Shown piece after piece: positions 5,070 through 5,204 of a DNA stretch of 5,204 nucleotides. Both the position numbers and the translations under genes were made by a program. The first letter of the stretch is position 1, and every line of letters begins with the position of its first letter. The notes below the pieces were generated by a model, which worked only from the letters and a program-made list of their open reading frames with translations, did not search any database and had not been told where the DNA came from. Origin of the DNA: Candidatus Thorarchaeota archaeon (lineage in GTDB: Archaea; Asgardarchaeota; Thorarchaeia; Thorarchaeales; Thorarchaeaceae); assembly GCA_029856425.1 (NCBI GenBank), contig JAHQWZ010000161.1, positions 1-5,204 of the forward strand, in the 5' to 3' direction.

Positions 5070-5204
5070 TTGGATCGTGCGCGTGGCGATGCTCAAGAGA
5101 GGGCTAGTCAGAGCAGAAGTGAACCTGAAAGCCAGACATGCCCAGAGTGCGGATCAACAAGTGTTGTTGAAGACATAACTCGAGGCGAGCGTGTCTGCGG
5201 GGGG
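5070..5204 (+). CDS. tfb: Transcription initiation factor IIB (TFB), N-terminal part, cut by window edge
   Basis: TFB binds the TATA-TBP complex and the BRE and recruits RNA polymerase to archaeal promoters. Only 45 codons are present. After a polar, arginine- and glutamate-rich leader of about 22 residues comes the zinc ribbon: C24-P-E-C27-G, then EDITRGERVC with C43, where the consensus continues with two residues and a fourth cysteine beyond the edge. The RGE-x-VC signature is typical of TFIIB/TFB zinc ribbons. The start is a TTG codon, supported by GGAGGA and by a stop codon in frame just upstream. The B-finger and the two cyclin-fold repeats should follow outside the window. A zinc-ribbon protein of another kind is possible but less likely. 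Confidence 0.87.
   Translation, partial: MDRARGDAQERASQSRSEPESQTCPECGSTSVVEDITRGERVCGG

Noticed and set aside
5154..5170. Perfect 7-bp inverted repeat TCAACAA-GTG-TTGTTGA
   Set aside because: It lies inside tfb coding sequence, and repeats of this size are expected about once or twice by chance in 5 kb.
5020..5178. 52-codon frame starting at ATG 5020
   Set aside because: It overlaps tfb in another frame. The tfb frame has the zinc-ribbon cysteines and a strong ribosome binding site, while this one has neither.

Overview
The window is archaeal. It carries a geranylgeranylglyceryl phosphate synthase for sn-glycerol-1-phosphate ether lipids, a single-subunit type II methionine aminopeptidase, the start of a TFIIB-type transcription factor, and TATA-box plus Shine-Dalgarno signals in front of most genes. 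The stand-alone Roadblock/LC7 protein, the HdrA-type oxidoreductase and the moderate GC content would fit an Asgard archaeon, possibly Thorarchaeota-like. That placement is inference: no marker here settles it, and Roadblock proteins also occur in other archaea and bacteria.

Layout. Positions 1-1989 (minus strand) hold almost all of an hdrA gene, cut by the left edge just after its last iron-sulfur motif. Positions 1990-2164 are a divergent promoter region with a TATA-like box for each side and a near-perfect tandem repeat of 10-bp period. Positions 2165-2527 (plus) encode a small cysteine-rich protein of the YgbA_NO family. Positions 2528-2633 hold a long imperfect inverted repeat and a strong ribosome binding site. 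The plus-strand genes that follow are GGGP synthase (2634-3407), a Roadblock/LC7 protein (3483-3881), methionine aminopeptidase (3950-4882), and the first 45 codons of tfb (5070 to the right edge).

How the genes relate. The four rightmost genes serve general cell functions: lipid backbone synthesis, small-GTPase-type regulation, N-terminal methionine removal and transcription initiation. They point the same way but are separated by 68-187 bases, and candidate promoters of varying strength lie in the gaps, so they look like a same-strand cluster rather than one tight operon. The hdrA/YgbA_NO pair is divergent and could share control. It places a flavin/iron-sulfur electron-transfer subunit next to a cysteine-rich protein whose E. 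coli relative is linked to nitric oxide stress.

I found no clearly new multi-gene system. There are no RNA genes, mobile elements or CRISPR arrays that I can support. The items most worth checking are the hdrA/YgbA_NO pairing, the inverted repeat before the lipid gene, the 10-bp-period repeat between the divergent genes, and the run of three genes with non-ATG starts.
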